The notes under the pieces: generated by a model
Database searches by the model: none
What the model saw: only the letters and a program-made list of their open reading frames with translations
What the model was told of the DNA's origin: nothing
Made by a program: the position numbers and the translations under genes
Assembly (NCBI GenBank): GCA_027922465.2
Contig: BQMF02000166.1
Coordinates: forward strand, 248,001 to 312,000
Direction: 5' to 3'
Length of the DNA: 64,000 nucleotides
Source: Turritopsis dohrnii
Lineage: Eukaryota; Cnidaria; Hydrozoa; Anthoathecata; Oceaniidae
In this document: in pieces, positions 45,160-58,100 of the stretch
How positions within the stretch are numbered: position 1 is the stretch's first letter
How the letters are laid out: each line of letters starts with the position of its first letter

Positions 45160-48100
45160 ATGTATCAAGAATTCGTTAGTAAATCTGATATTGACAGAAA
45201 AAAAGAAGAAAGGAAAGAACATTTTCAGCAAAAACTTCAAAAGGTTTGCTTATATATATGAAACATTTAAGATATTTTCTTCAAAGAAATGAAAGAAGAA
45301 TATTGTCCTTATTTTTTAAATAAACAGGCAAGAGGCGAGTATGAATCTGCCAAATGGAAAACTAAACTCCAAGAATCAAGAGGCGATTCAAAATGGATGT
45401 TACCATCTCTAGATAATCGTCTCGACAGTGTAAGTTTCTGATAATTATATTTACGATTTCAGTTTTATCATAATAGATGGCTTGTGCAATAAAAATGGTG
45501 CTAAACTTGTAGGTCAGTTTGTGTAAAAAATTAAATGCAGCAATTGATTGATTTCCACTTCAGGGAAAAAAAGTGAAGAAAAAGAAATCAAAGAAAGCAA
45601 AGCATAAAAGTAAGAAGAAAAAACATAAACATCAAAAGGTATTGATCATTTTGTCGAACCATTTCTCAAATCATTTTTCAGCATTTATGTGCAATATTTT
45701 GAAAAACCTTCTTTAACATTGCATAATTTTGTGAACATATTGTTTTTTAGTCAAAGCATTCATCATCAGATTCCTCGGAAAATGTAAGAAAAAAGATTAA
45801 AAAATAAAGAAACTATATAATTAGGACTTTTGTGAATCTACTGGCGGTTTGTAAATGATTCTAGGATGATGATGATAGTTGGGAAGAAGCTGTACAAGAA
45901 AAAACACAGAAAGATTGTGCTGAAAGTAATGCAGATGCTGATAACAAATTGGAATTGAATGAATATCCAAAAGAAAAGTTGCAGGTTTTGAAACTTGACT
46001 CTCTTGAAATCTGTTTTCAAATGAGAAGAATACGTGTTTACTTTCTTTCAGAGGCAAGATTGGATGGTAGCCTCCTCACTGTTCGATATTGCAACCAGCT
46101 CAACATCTGCTCGTGAACATAAGACCAGAGATAAGAAACTGGAAAGAAAAAAAGAAGAAGAAGAAGAAAGAAAGGTAAGATGGTCACGTGATTTGCATCA
46201 TTGAAGTTAACAAGGTGATATGTTTGAATGTTTGATTTTAGAGGATTCACGAGTCTCGTGAATTAAATCCGTACTGGAAAGATGGTGGCAGTGGTGTCCC
46301 AAATGAAAAAGGTCTGGAAACGAAATCACAGGCTCAATCAACAAAAAGTAGGTTGTAAATTTACCAGCCAAACTTTTATTATCTGTGCTTATAACTTTTG
46401 ATGACATCTGGTTTTGACAGATCATGTAGTAGGTGATGGTGGACGTAGTTGGATTCGCAAGGCGTTTGAACGAGCCCAACAACAAGCTATCGAGGAAGGA
46501 GTTCCACTGGAAGAAGTAGTGGCGAGGAGATGGGGTGTATGTTTCTTAAAAGTTGTCAGTTAACAGAAGCATAGGGTTATCTATTATGATTTCTGCGTAT
46601 TTTTTAGTCCATGGAGAAGTTAAATGCATTGCTCAAAGCTAGTGAAAGATCATCAGCGTAAACTGTTTTCTTTTTATTGTTCAGAGATAAACCTTCTTTT
46701 TTTCAAATGCTAAATTTTTATTTGTTAATAGTTCAAAAAGCCACTCCAGTGGATGGAGGAAGCATGGGAACTATATTGCTACTGAAGGAAGCGCCCTGAA
46801 GAAAACCAACCTACTAACTAATGAAAAGCAGGACCATGAAAAGCAGGACCAGGATTGGAAAAACGAAATCAGGTGTGTGAGTATGAGGTTGGTTCTTTCA
46901 TCGATATGTTTTTCATGTTTTTGTTATTTGTGTACAACAGTTACAAGGATCGTAACACAATGTTGGAAGAAGAAACTGATACGAAAAAAGACCGTGGAGA
47001 AGAAAGTTCTGATGGTGGTGGTGGTGGTGGTGATGATGATGATGGAGGTGGAACAACCAGCGAAGAAGAAAAGATTACAGTGTTCGAACCACTCACAGAA
47101 AAGGAAAAGAACGAATTGAATGCGAAAATATTACGAGCAGAACTGATGGATGATGATGTAAGGGTTTTTCTTGTCACTTAAGATCGTTGAAATGTCGACT
47201 TCACTCATTTTATGTTTACTCATAACGATCAGGAACTAGCGGAAAAGTTTAAGAAACGTCTTGAAACAGGAAATCCTATTGTTAAAACGAAGAAGAAGAA
47301 GAAAGGAAAAGAATCTCAAGGCAAAAATGATGGTGATGACGATGAGGAGGAGGGAAGGCAGGTTATTTTAACTCGAACTGATAAACATGGGAATTTATAT
47401 CCAGTGAAATTGAAAAGCGCAACCAGTGACCTAAACGAGAAAAGAAAAAGAAAGAAAAAGATTGTAAGTTGGTCACTACTGTAATTATATTAGGACCACA
47501 CGCACCCAGCTAAAATTTCATTCTCTCATATTCATATGTCAGGGTAAAACACATGATGAGCATGGCAAGCGCATCCGATACTTCGAAGATGATGATCAGG
47601 TCGACTTGAAAACGATGGTAATGCGCGTCTCCATCGACTTTTTAAAAACAAACTCCTCACATTTTTATGATCACATTGCCATCGACGTTATTAACATTCC
47701 TGCTTAAAAACGGTTGCTTTGTTTGTGTAGGTGGAAGAAGAACGAATGACTTCTTCTGAAGATCAACAAATGATGTTAGCAAGATTAGCAGGAAAGGTGT
47801 GTTGGAATGGAGATTTTACTGACGAGCGAATATAACAGCATGAAAATGATATTTTGTTTTTGTTACTCCAGCACCTAGGTCATGCACAAGGGGAGGACTA
47901 CACATTAGATGACATGTTTGTAATGGCCTCTGCGACGGAGGGTACCTCCAGACATCAAGAAAAGAGGGTGAAAGAGAAAGCTGTACAGGGTATGATATTT
48001 TGCTCCTTGGTGTGTGCTCGGTTAGCGAGAAGGTGGTAAAGATTACTCTCTGATTTCAGATCATAAAACGCGCGAACTTCAAGCTGAAAACTGTCGTTTC

Positions 48101-49665
48101 TGTTTCGAAAATCCTCGCTTAGCCAAACATCTTGTTATTTCAATCGGAATCAAGGTATGGAGTATGGAGTTCATGTGTCAAATTGCAACCATTACATGTA
48201 AATGGTGAAAACACTTACAAATATATTTGAACAAATGAGGCTAAGCCCAACCCTTACCCTCACTAACCCAGACACATTTCTCAAGATTTACACCATGAAG
48301 TCTGATGGTTGCAATTTGTCACACGAACCATAGGTATGCTGCTAAAGTATCTGTCCTGCTAAACACCCTGTCGGTTTATCCTGTAAACTTATCCTGGAAG
48401 TATTTGTCGAACTTGATCATTGTTTTCGTTTCAGTCATATTTAGCGTTACCCATCAACGCTTCATTGACAGACGGTCATTGCGTCATCATCCCTATGAAT
48501 CACGTGAATGGTCAAACATATTTTGACGAAGATGTTTATCAAGAAATCAGGGTGTGTTATCTCTTTCGGAAAATGTTTTCTCCCGTCGTTTAATTCTTTA
48601 GATTTCTTTCGATGGCTGTTTTTTTTTTGTTATCTAGACTTTCAAGAAAGAATTGACACGAATGTTCTCCGATCAGGTAGTTGAGGCTTTGGTGATATCA
48701 CCACGTCTTGTTCGCTTTGGTGATATCACCACATCTTGTTCGCTTTGGTGATATTATCACGTTTTGTTAGAATATTATTTAGTGATTTTCTATTAGGATT
48801 ACGGTGTGATTTTAATGATGTTCCATCTGCAGGATGAAGATGTGATTTTCATGGAGACATGCAAGTTTTTGAAGAAGCAACCACATGCTGTTCTAGAATG
48901 TATTCCAATTGAAAAACACATGGGTGATATGGCACCCATCTATTTCAAGGTAAATCTCTGCGCATGCGTCTAAACCCAATCCTAGATGTTGTTAAACTAG
49001 ACAGATTTCGTTTTTTCAGAAAGCCATCATGGAGAGCGAGTCGGAATGGAGTGAAAATAAGAAATTGACCGCGATCAAAGCTCAAGATGGTGTCGCCAAA
49101 GCGGTAACTTCTTAAGTCTTGGTCGAATTATCCCATTGGGCAAAATCGTCATAATGTCACTGCGACGAAGAGTATTTTTATTGAAATTGTGTTATATTTC
49201 TATAGAAAAGCACTCCTTCGCAGAGATATTTTTAACAAATGTGCCGCCTAGGATAAGTTTATCTGGATGTTTTTTAACTTTATACTCCTCCTCCGTTATT
49301 CAGATACCGAAAGGTTTTCCTTACTTTGCGGTGGAATTTGGTATGGATGGAGGTTACGCACATGTGATCGAAGATGAGCAAACATTTCCGTATTATTTTG
49401 GAAAGGTAATGTATCGTAAAATAAAAATTGAACTTTATTTTTCAACTGATAGCAGACCTAGGATTTACGAAAACATCATGTCCTAGTCTTGAACTTTCGA
49501 TATTATTTTTTCTAGGAAATTATCGGAGGTATGCTTGATCTTGAACCGAGACTATGGCGGAAGCCACCGAAGGAAAGTTTTGAGCAGCATAAACGTAAAG
49601 TCTTAAAGTTTGCAGAACGATGGAAGCCTTACGATTGGACGAAAAAGTTGTCTAACTCATCTTAA
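45160..49665 (+). CDS. CWF19L2: CWF19-like protein 2 (spliceosome-associated, CwfJ/HIT-like C-terminus)
   Basis: Twenty-two exons join in phase from ATG 45160 to TAA 49663-49665; the first is 45160-45243 and the last 49516-49665. The N-terminus [10 protein letters not shown] and WMLPSLDNR matches animal CWF19L2. Lys- and acidic-rich low complexity follows, then [37 protein letters not shown] and [15 protein letters not shown]. The CwfJ_C1 region has [25 protein letters not shown] and [12 protein letters not shown]. The CwfJ_C2 region has [27 protein letters not shown] and [23 protein letters not shown]19 proteins act late in splicing, at intron-lariat turnover with the debranching enzyme. The start ATG directly abuts a TTTTTAAACAG acceptor, so a 5' non-coding exon or a trans-spliced leader is likely. 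Confidence 0.9.
48690..48772. repeat. Three 29-bp tandem units with GGTGATATCACC palindrome
   Basis: The unit TTTGGTGATATCACCAC plus (G/A)TCTTGTTCGC is repeated nearly three times in a CWF19L2 intron. The last unit has degraded to GGTGATATTATCAC. Confidence 0.75.
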
Positions 49666-50059
49666 AAACGGAAAATCGAGATTTGTAGAATTTGTAAAAT
49701 TGAAAATGGAAAGATGGTAACACTTTATGATCGAAGAAGTAAACTGATTGTCCACATGAATTTTAATTCATTATGTGGATGGTAGAGATGATATGCTTGA
49801 CGTCAAGTAGTCTTGATACCGACCGTTCTTGTTACGAACATGTTTGACAAGCAAAACGAAACTAACACGCGATTTATGCTTGCATGAACTGTAACCATGG
49901 GTACATATTTTTTAAAAAAATGATTTTTTAAGAAAAATGTGAGCCGAGAGAAAAAGAAACAAACTTTTCCTTCGAAAAAAATTATAAATAGATAAATACG
50001 AAAATTCTATCCAAAATACTGCAAACAAAGCAAATAAATAACGAAAAAAAAGGTGATCT

Positions 50060-50285
50060 TCAAAGCACAAGGCATGAAAAACATGAAATGTTTACTTGCT
50101 GAGCATTAAAATCTTCCTCGACAACTTCCTCACTAATTTCTTGTAGAGAAATATACGTTTCCTGGCTTGGTGTGGACTGTTGTTGCTGTGGTAATTGACT
50201 AAATAAATTTGCTAATAAAACATGCTGCACACTGATATTTTCTGCAGGGACAGCGTTTCTAGCAAATACAACAAATGGATTGGTT
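50060..50285 (-). CDS. Candidate isolated coding exon, function unknown
   Basis: On the minus strand one frame is open from about 50285 to a TGA at 50060-50062. It gives NPFVVFARNAVPAENISVQH and then a Gln-rich run (FSQLPQQQQSTPSQET) and an acidic end (EISEEVVEEDFNAQQ). An acceptor TTGCTAG at 50259-50265 and a possible donor GTAAAC at 50095 would bound a 163-base exon. The biased but non-random composition suggests real coding sequence, perhaps the 3' end of a gene whose other exons were not found. It is not part of CWF19L2 or ETFDH. Confidence 0.35.
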
Positions 50286-50756
50286 TGCGGTTTTTAACAT
50301 GACAAGCGTAAATAAATTTCAAAGTGTTACTTCGAATTAGAAGTAACTAAAATCCTTCTTTTTGCTTTTTCCTTGTGGTTAAGATCTATTTTTTGTGATT
50401 AAGTGGTAAAATATAATAACAAACAACAAAGCACTTTATAGAATGTTTTGAAAACCCTTTGAAAAATCTTAGCCTGCGTACGTTCAATACAATTTATACA
50501 TTTTAGTTCAGGGGATTTCGCAGACTGAAAAAAGTGTAGGCTAACTGCCATTTCGCGAAAAAAAAGTGGAAGATATTCCATAATGACACTATATTTCAAT
50601 ATTCGAATGTGAAGCGAACAAGTTCGTCATAGTTGATGGAACACACCCCAGATCATACACGTCAGACTGATTTTCGATTTGAGCGAGCATGACGTGATGT
50701 GTTGTGTGCGTAAAATGACAATCGTTTCAACCCTTGCGCTGTATCAAATGCAGAAA

Positions 50757-51576
50757 CTAAAGTCTGTTTAAAAATAGTGTGCACACTTTTAAGTTTTGCT
50801 TGCCATTTGCTCAATACTGAATCAATTTTATCAATCAAAAAGCATAATATTCTACAGAAATAAAACAGCCCAAAAAAGAAAAAGAAAACGAAGAAAACAG
50901 AAGATGAAAAAAACAAACTTTTTATACAAAAGTCATATATATTTGATTTTTATATCATTGGAAACCTTATTCTTTGGCGATTTCAAAAATATATATATTT
51001 AATGGAAAATTTTTATTAGTTTTGGTTTATTATGATACATTTGAGGGTATATTGAAATTTTGGCAGTTTTGTTGATTTTTGAAAGACGGGGGAAATATCT
51101 GAAAACACAATTGTACTTGTACTTAAGCAAGAACATTAACACATTTTGTATGGTGTGAAAGTAAGAAACAAATCACATCAATCAAATCACACTTCTTTTA
51201 TAAAGTAACCCCTGGTTTTTTAAAAATTGCAAATGGTTGAAAAGTCTATAATGTTCCAAGTAATAGCATCATTGCTGCAATATTCCAACAACTAATGGAA
51301 ATTTTCCATTAAATATATATATTTTTGAAATCGCCAAAGAATAAGGTTTCCAATGATATAAAAATCAAATATATATGACTTTTGTATAAAAAGTTTATTT
51401 TTTTCATCTTCTGTTTTTTTCATTTTCTTTTTCTTTTTTGGCTTGTTTTATTTCTTTAGAATATTGTGCTTTTTAATGTCTATCCAACGATACCAAATTT
51501 GTTAAAATTGATTCAGTATTGAGCAAATGCCAAGCAAATCTTAAAAGCGTGCACACTATTTTTAAACAGACTTTAG
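50757..51576. repeat. Large foldback: two ~270-bp inverted arms around 272 bp
   Basis: The left arm 50757-51019 and right arm 51292-51576 are inverted repeats with small gaps and substitutions. For example CTTATTCTTTGGCGATTTC at 50969 pairs with GAAATCGCCAAAGAATAAG at 51326, and TCATATATATTTGATTTTTA with its complement. The outer ends are CTAAAGTCTG and CAGACTTTAG. There is no convincing ORF, and no clear target duplication was found. Confidence 0.8.
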
Positions 51577-52135
51577 TATGAGCGAATTGCTCGATCGACC
51601 ACTGCACCATCACGATTTTGTGTTTGAAATATGACGTTAACAGTTGACGGAGATGAGCAATGGCAGGTAAGCAAACCACCAAGCAAATTCACCAAGTCAT
51701 TGAAATACTGATCACATCGCGTTTACGTAGGAGCAATCGTTAAAAAGTCCATCAGACACAAATAATAATTACATACAATTTCAAGAAACAATTTTCAAGA
51801 TGACTGAACATGGCAAATTCGGATTATTTTCTTATTTCCCACGCGGAACGTAGTATATACCGTCACATGGTATATAACGAGATATTGGGTTTCGAAGTAA
51901 CCGACTATAAGTCGACAACTACCGAGCTGTACTGTAGGTCATTACTGGAACAAATCAAAAAGTCACACAAAACAAATATTTAAAAATATTACGATGATAT
52001 TTCTCTATTATAAAAAAAATTAACCCTAACATGCCAACAATTCAAACATTCAAATTAAACACTTGGGATTCACTTTGCAACACTGCTTTCTACAAGTTAT
52101 TATCTTCAAAACTTTTTACGCCTAAATTTCTAAGC

Positions 52136-55100
52136 CTACATTCCGTTATAAGCAGGCCCACCACCGCTCTCTGGAACCACCCAATTTATATTTTGACTGG
52201 GATCCTTAATATCACATGTCTTGCAATGGACACAGTTTTGTGCGTTGATTTGAAGTCTCTTTCCTCCGTCTGTTTCATCATCCACGTATTCATAAACACC
52301 GGCTGGACAAAATCGTTGCTCTGGACCGTCGTATATCCCTAAATTTCGTTCTTTTGGTATATCATCATTACGTAATGTCAAATGGGCTGGCTGGTCATGG
52401 TCGTGGTTCGTTCCACTCAAAGAAACTGAAGACAGCAAATCGAATGTTATAACACCGTCTGGTTTTGGATAGTTGATTGGTTGACATTCACTTGCTGGTT
52501 TCAACTTATCAGCGTCGATTCCCTTGTGTTTTAATGTCCATGGTTCACGGCCACCACCAAGCCAATAGAAGATTCCTGTGTAGATCATGGTGCCAAAGAT
52601 ATGTAGTGGATTCTCGAACGAGGGTCGTATATTCCGACAAGAGTAGAGTTCCTTGTGTAACCAACTATCTTTAAACTTTTGGTCATAACTTGCAGGTACA
52701 AGCCCTGCAAAGAAATTGGTAAATAAATATATGCAAAGAATTAGTGTGCCTCACTTTGAACTATTTGTGGCGTACCATATGTTTCATCAGGCTGTTCTTG
52801 TAAAGTTTCGAATATGGCTTCAGCAGCGAGAATGCCACTCTTCATAGCACCATGCGTGCCTTTAATTTTAGCGACATTCATGAAACCAGCAGAGCAACCT
52901 ATTACACACCCACCAGGAAAAGAAAGTTCTGGCAGAGACTAGAAAAGTAAAGACAATCATGTTTATTAAATGCTAACAATATTTTCATTCCATGCACAAT
53001 AAGTTAATAGGCAGGCGTATCGAATTTCACCTGATAACCTCCTTCATTTAACGCCCGGGCGCCATATGCAATTCTAGTACCGCCTTCAAAAGTCGGTCGA
53101 ATTGCAGGGTGCATTTTCCATCTCTGAAATACGAAATAACGCAACATTACTCGATTAGGGGATATAAAAAGAAATCATGAAGATAGCAAGCAAACTGGCT
53201 CACCTGAAATTCTTGGAACGGACTTAAGTAGGGATTCTTGTAGTCGAGTCCAACCTGGAATGAAATAAATAAGGTGACGCTACAGTTTACATCTACATCG
53301 CGTTTTTTTCACAAAAACAACAACAAAAAAAACAACAAAACAAAGCACATCAAAACGCACATGGTTAGAAATCCAGGTCATTCCCATTGCTATATTGCGC
53401 AATAAGCATGCTCACAACAACAACAAAAACATTCGAATTCGTAAATAGTTATTCTTGTAATTATTCAGCGACCGTGTAAACGGTGCTGAGTATTAAAATA
53501 GAGGTTCGGAATTCCCGAGTTACAAAACCGAGTTATGCATTATGACGTCACAAACCGAGTTACTAACTCGGAAATTTTAAAATTTTAATTTTTCTCGAGT
53601 AACTAACTTTAATTTTATTTGATACACGTTTTCCGAGTTAGTAACTCGAAATTTTTAATTTGCTTTATGTTTTTCGAGTTAGTAACTCGAAATTTTTAAT
53701 TTGCTTTATGTTTTTCGAGTTAGTGACTAAAAACTAAATCACAAAATGAAATGAGTCACACTTCAAGTTCACCATGATGTATACTATGCTATTCACGATT
53801 GTAACGTTAGTGAAAATGGTTTTTAAAATCGTCGTGGTGCCGCGGCGAGTTTTGTTGTTTAGGCCGACGCTCATATGAACCGTCGTCACAGTCTAAGTCA
53901 CAATATCATTTATTTTCCAGACTTATTGTTAATCCTACAGATTAAAATTTTTATAACTGTTTATTAAATTTTCCTATGTTATTTTATGTTAGATATGTCT
54001 TTTTAATGACAAAAGTTATTGATATATTTAACATTTCTTACCACAAGGAGAAATAGCAAGCTAACTAGAGTTTTCGAAATATTGTTTTGTGCCGGATCAC
54101 TTTGTTTTGTATATCACGTTGTATACTTTTGGTCTGATATATTGTGTGGTGGGTAGTAGGTAATTTCTCTTTTTGTTCAAATTACGGCAATGATCCCTTT
54201 CTAGCTGCTGTTGTTTTATGCATATTTTTCAGTTCTTCCTTCCTTGAAGAAATAAAACATAGAAAAAAGAAACACAAGTGCAGCTTTGACCGAAACAATA
54301 TCATAGCTTGTGCAGCTTTGTCGCAACAAAGTATTATACACATACCTAATTAATACCTGTGTTTATGTACTTACAGCGTACTGCACCAAATAGCTTTGAA
54401 CTGCTTTGTTGTACAAAGTACTATTATATATATACTTTTTAGTTGACATTTTATCATGTGCTGTGTTGTGAAACTTGCTTATGTCAATTAAATTGAAAAA
54501 GACTTGTTCAAAGTTTAATATTCCCGGATCCCACTTTCCCGGTAGGCCTTTTACCACGTTGCAAAAAATCACCCACACGATTATTTAAGTAAGTAGTGCA
54601 CAAATAAATTTTAATACTTCACAATATCACTTGTTTACTCTGCGCAAGTCTAGGAAATTACTGCACTTTTAAATAGATCCACTTAGCAAAGCTGAAAAAC
54701 TACATTGCAATACATTATTATTATGCAAAATTACTGTGTGTTAATGTTTATCTTTTCAAGAGAATTGTTTGCTGGAGAATTTTTGTGCACACTTTCGGCA
54801 TCCAGATCCCTGGTCTGACTTTAGGTTTGAGAGTCCTGGGTCCCACCTTTGATGTTAAGATCCCCGGTCCCACCCTTGATTTTAGGGTCGCAGGTCTCGG
54901 GTCCCACTTTTGATTTTGGGGTCGCGGGTCCCACCATTGATTTTATGGTCCTGGGTCCCGTTTACAGGGTCCGTATTGGTATGTCTCTGCTGGGTTCTGG
55001 TGGGTTCATGCTGGGTTCATGTTTTACAATGTACGATGTTGTTGATCTTAACTATTTAAAAATGTGTAACTGGCTTGTTCTGATTATTTGATAAATGTCG

Positions 55101-58100
55101 ATTACATAACTCATGATGTATACTCTGTATCTGAACTCGATGCTCGTGCTGAATGAAAAGAAGTCATTTTCGTGTTATATAAGAGTAGTATCATGTGACA
55201 ATTTCAGTTCATCAAATTTTCTTGCAGGAAAGTCTTATGAAAATGTTTGAACAGGGATATGTTAAAGCGTAGCTGGATGCAGAGCGAGATTCGACAAACA
55301 AAAATGTTCATTGAATTTCTTTTGTTTTAAGAAAACAAAGACGGTCCTATGTGTGTTGTCAAAAATGGCGGCCAAGCGGCATGAAGCGATCAAAATGATA
55401 AGTCACAAAAAGCCACTTTTTACTTCATCTATACGTTTTCTGTACAATCCCAGTTCAGATAGACTTTTGTCAGAGAAGCTTTTAGGCTTTTAAACAAGAT
55501 TTAAATTGTATTCCTGCCTTGTAAGGATGATAAACAGCCATTTATAGCCTCGCACAGAGCGAAATTTGTTGGTGTTATATCGATGGAAGGAGGAATTTCC
55601 TGATATCCTGCTAATTGTCAAGGCAAGATAAAGCATTAAATTTATCAAATCTTGTGAAAATATAATCAAGGAAGACCACGATCTCCCACGACTTTCATTT
55701 TTCTGGGGCATATATCTACGCCATTTTCTTTTCGTCTATATCTTTTTCCGTCACTTTAATCACGTGACTTTCACTAAATTCTTGTATGTCATGTGATATT
55801 ATTCTGAACTGCAAGGACACCTGTAATGAAATGGTAGAAATTTTCTATTTCAAAACAAACGAAAACTCGGTATGAATATCTACTATGTGCAAGAAATCAC
55901 TTCGTTTCACTGTGGTTAGGTTATATGGCTGAGTGTGTTGCGTCACTGACACTGGTTGCTTCAGTTTTCCTTACTATATGTTTGTCTATTTTCATATGAT
56001 TTTGCATTTTCAGATGTAGATGTGTTAAGATGTATGTAGACATGAAGTAGTAAGCTTTTATCTATAAGAAATATGCAGTCATGTTTTCATGTTTTTGTTT
56101 TTAGATTGTTCATGAAATATTTAAAAAAAATACAAACAATGTCTTTGTAAAATACTTAAATGAGTGGCAAGATGAGACAATGAATGACTGTGTCAGGGAC
56201 AAAAACAGATATAGCAGAGTTCTGAAAGTATTAGAATTACTGGTGATTAATGTTCTTGCTTATAAATCAATGATAAAAATTCCTGACTTGATATTGTAAT
56301 TATTCTTTTATTTGGTTCCTCTAATAATTTAAGTGCAGAATGGTAGGCTAGATATGTAGCTACCCCTTTTATTGAAGTTTATTTATCTGCATTTCAATGC
56401 ATTCCTTCAATCATCAAGCTTGAGCCATTGTTATTTTACTTGGATGGAATTGAAGACTGTTTGTCCAATAAACTGATTCTTTTGTAAGCAAATAGTGCGC
56501 AGTGGCAGTGTGTTGATAATCCCAGCTTAGAACGATATGTTCAATGAAAGAAAGTTAATTGTTGTCAAGTCAGATATGATAACTGGCAATGCATGAAAAT
56601 ACAAGATGACGTATAAGAGAGAGAATAGACCTCCATATTCAGTTATGGGTGAATATATACTTTCGTGTTGATACAAATTGCCTGCACATTATATACAGAA
56701 AATATATTCTCATGTAAAAAATAACAAAAATGCTATATATTAACTGTCACTTCCTTTAATGAACAAATAAACACATGGTTTCAAACCCATTTTTGCTGTG
56801 CCTAAAAAAATCTGGTTATATTCTCTGAAATGTAGTATGTCTTCTTGTATATCGTACTGTTTAGTATTATTTCATTGTATTTTACATATACATTGTCTAT
56901 TTTATTTAGTATATTTATCTAATTAATTAATTTATTTTATATATATAATATATATATATATATTATTATATTCAATTTTTCCCTTTGATAACTACACATC
57001 ATTACCCTAAACCCTTGGTTCTTTGTTCTTTTTGTCTTGTTAGGCATGCTAATCTAGGTTCTAAATTCTTAGTCCTTCTGTTCTTGGTCATTTTTCAGCT
57101 TTTTATATTTTCAGGGGTTTTCTTTGTTTTTTGTTTTTCCCCATGTTTTTATATTTGCATTCTCTAAGTATGTAAACTCCTACTAGTTAATTATCAGAGA
57201 GGAGTTTTAGTTCATTATATATATTATTGTTATTATTATTTAAGAAATACAAATTCTCAGGCCGTAAAAGCCTCTACGAATCGATCTAGTTTGTATATAT
57301 TAGCATATATACATTTCTCTTCTCTGAAAGTGCTCGACAGTCCGGAGCAATTTTTACTTTATTTTAAAACCAGTTCAGTTAGCTGATGAATCCGTGAAGG
57401 AAGAAACTTAAAGTTCAAGTTTTCTTCTTTTCATCCTTTTATAAGTACGTTTACATTTATATAAGACAAAAAAACACACACAAAATTTTCACAATATTTT
57501 GATTTATTAAATCTTTGTCAAGTGTTATGTTTATATTTATATATACATGCAGTAGGTCCACATCAGTATTGTACTGCATTTTCATACGACCTTCTTTACC
57601 AAATAAATTATCTATCTCTATATATCTATCTAACATGGTTTCATATTCATTTTTGTTGAGCCTAACAAAATGCGACTTTCGCTAGTCTTGTAAGTCAATA
57701 TCAGCTATCTTGAGTTTTAAACTTTTTTTGAATTTTGTTGCCAAAATTAATACATCTTTATTTGAAGGTCACATAACTTGTATTATCTGCAGAGGTCAAT
57801 TTAGTATATTTTGTGGTTATACCAAGCTATTTCCCTCAAAATAAAACATGTTTTTTTCAAAGCAGGCGTTCTAAATATATATAAGCTAACGTTTGGGTAA
57901 TTTTTAAGATGCTGAGCATATTACCCAGTTCACTTTTACACTTTTTCCTCTTGATCAAAATCCCAAATCAAAATCTTGTCGCTTTGAACACTATTCCGCG
58001 TATAGCTAGGATAAAATACAAGTCAAACAGAAGTTTGCACGATTTATTTCACGTCTTTTCATTGGTTGAAAATACGCTTTCAAGCAATTTAATTGGCGAA

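Noticed and set aside
46941..47177. Minus-strand Ser/Pro-rich open frame
   Set aside because: It is the complement of the acidic and Gly-rich exon of CWF19L2.
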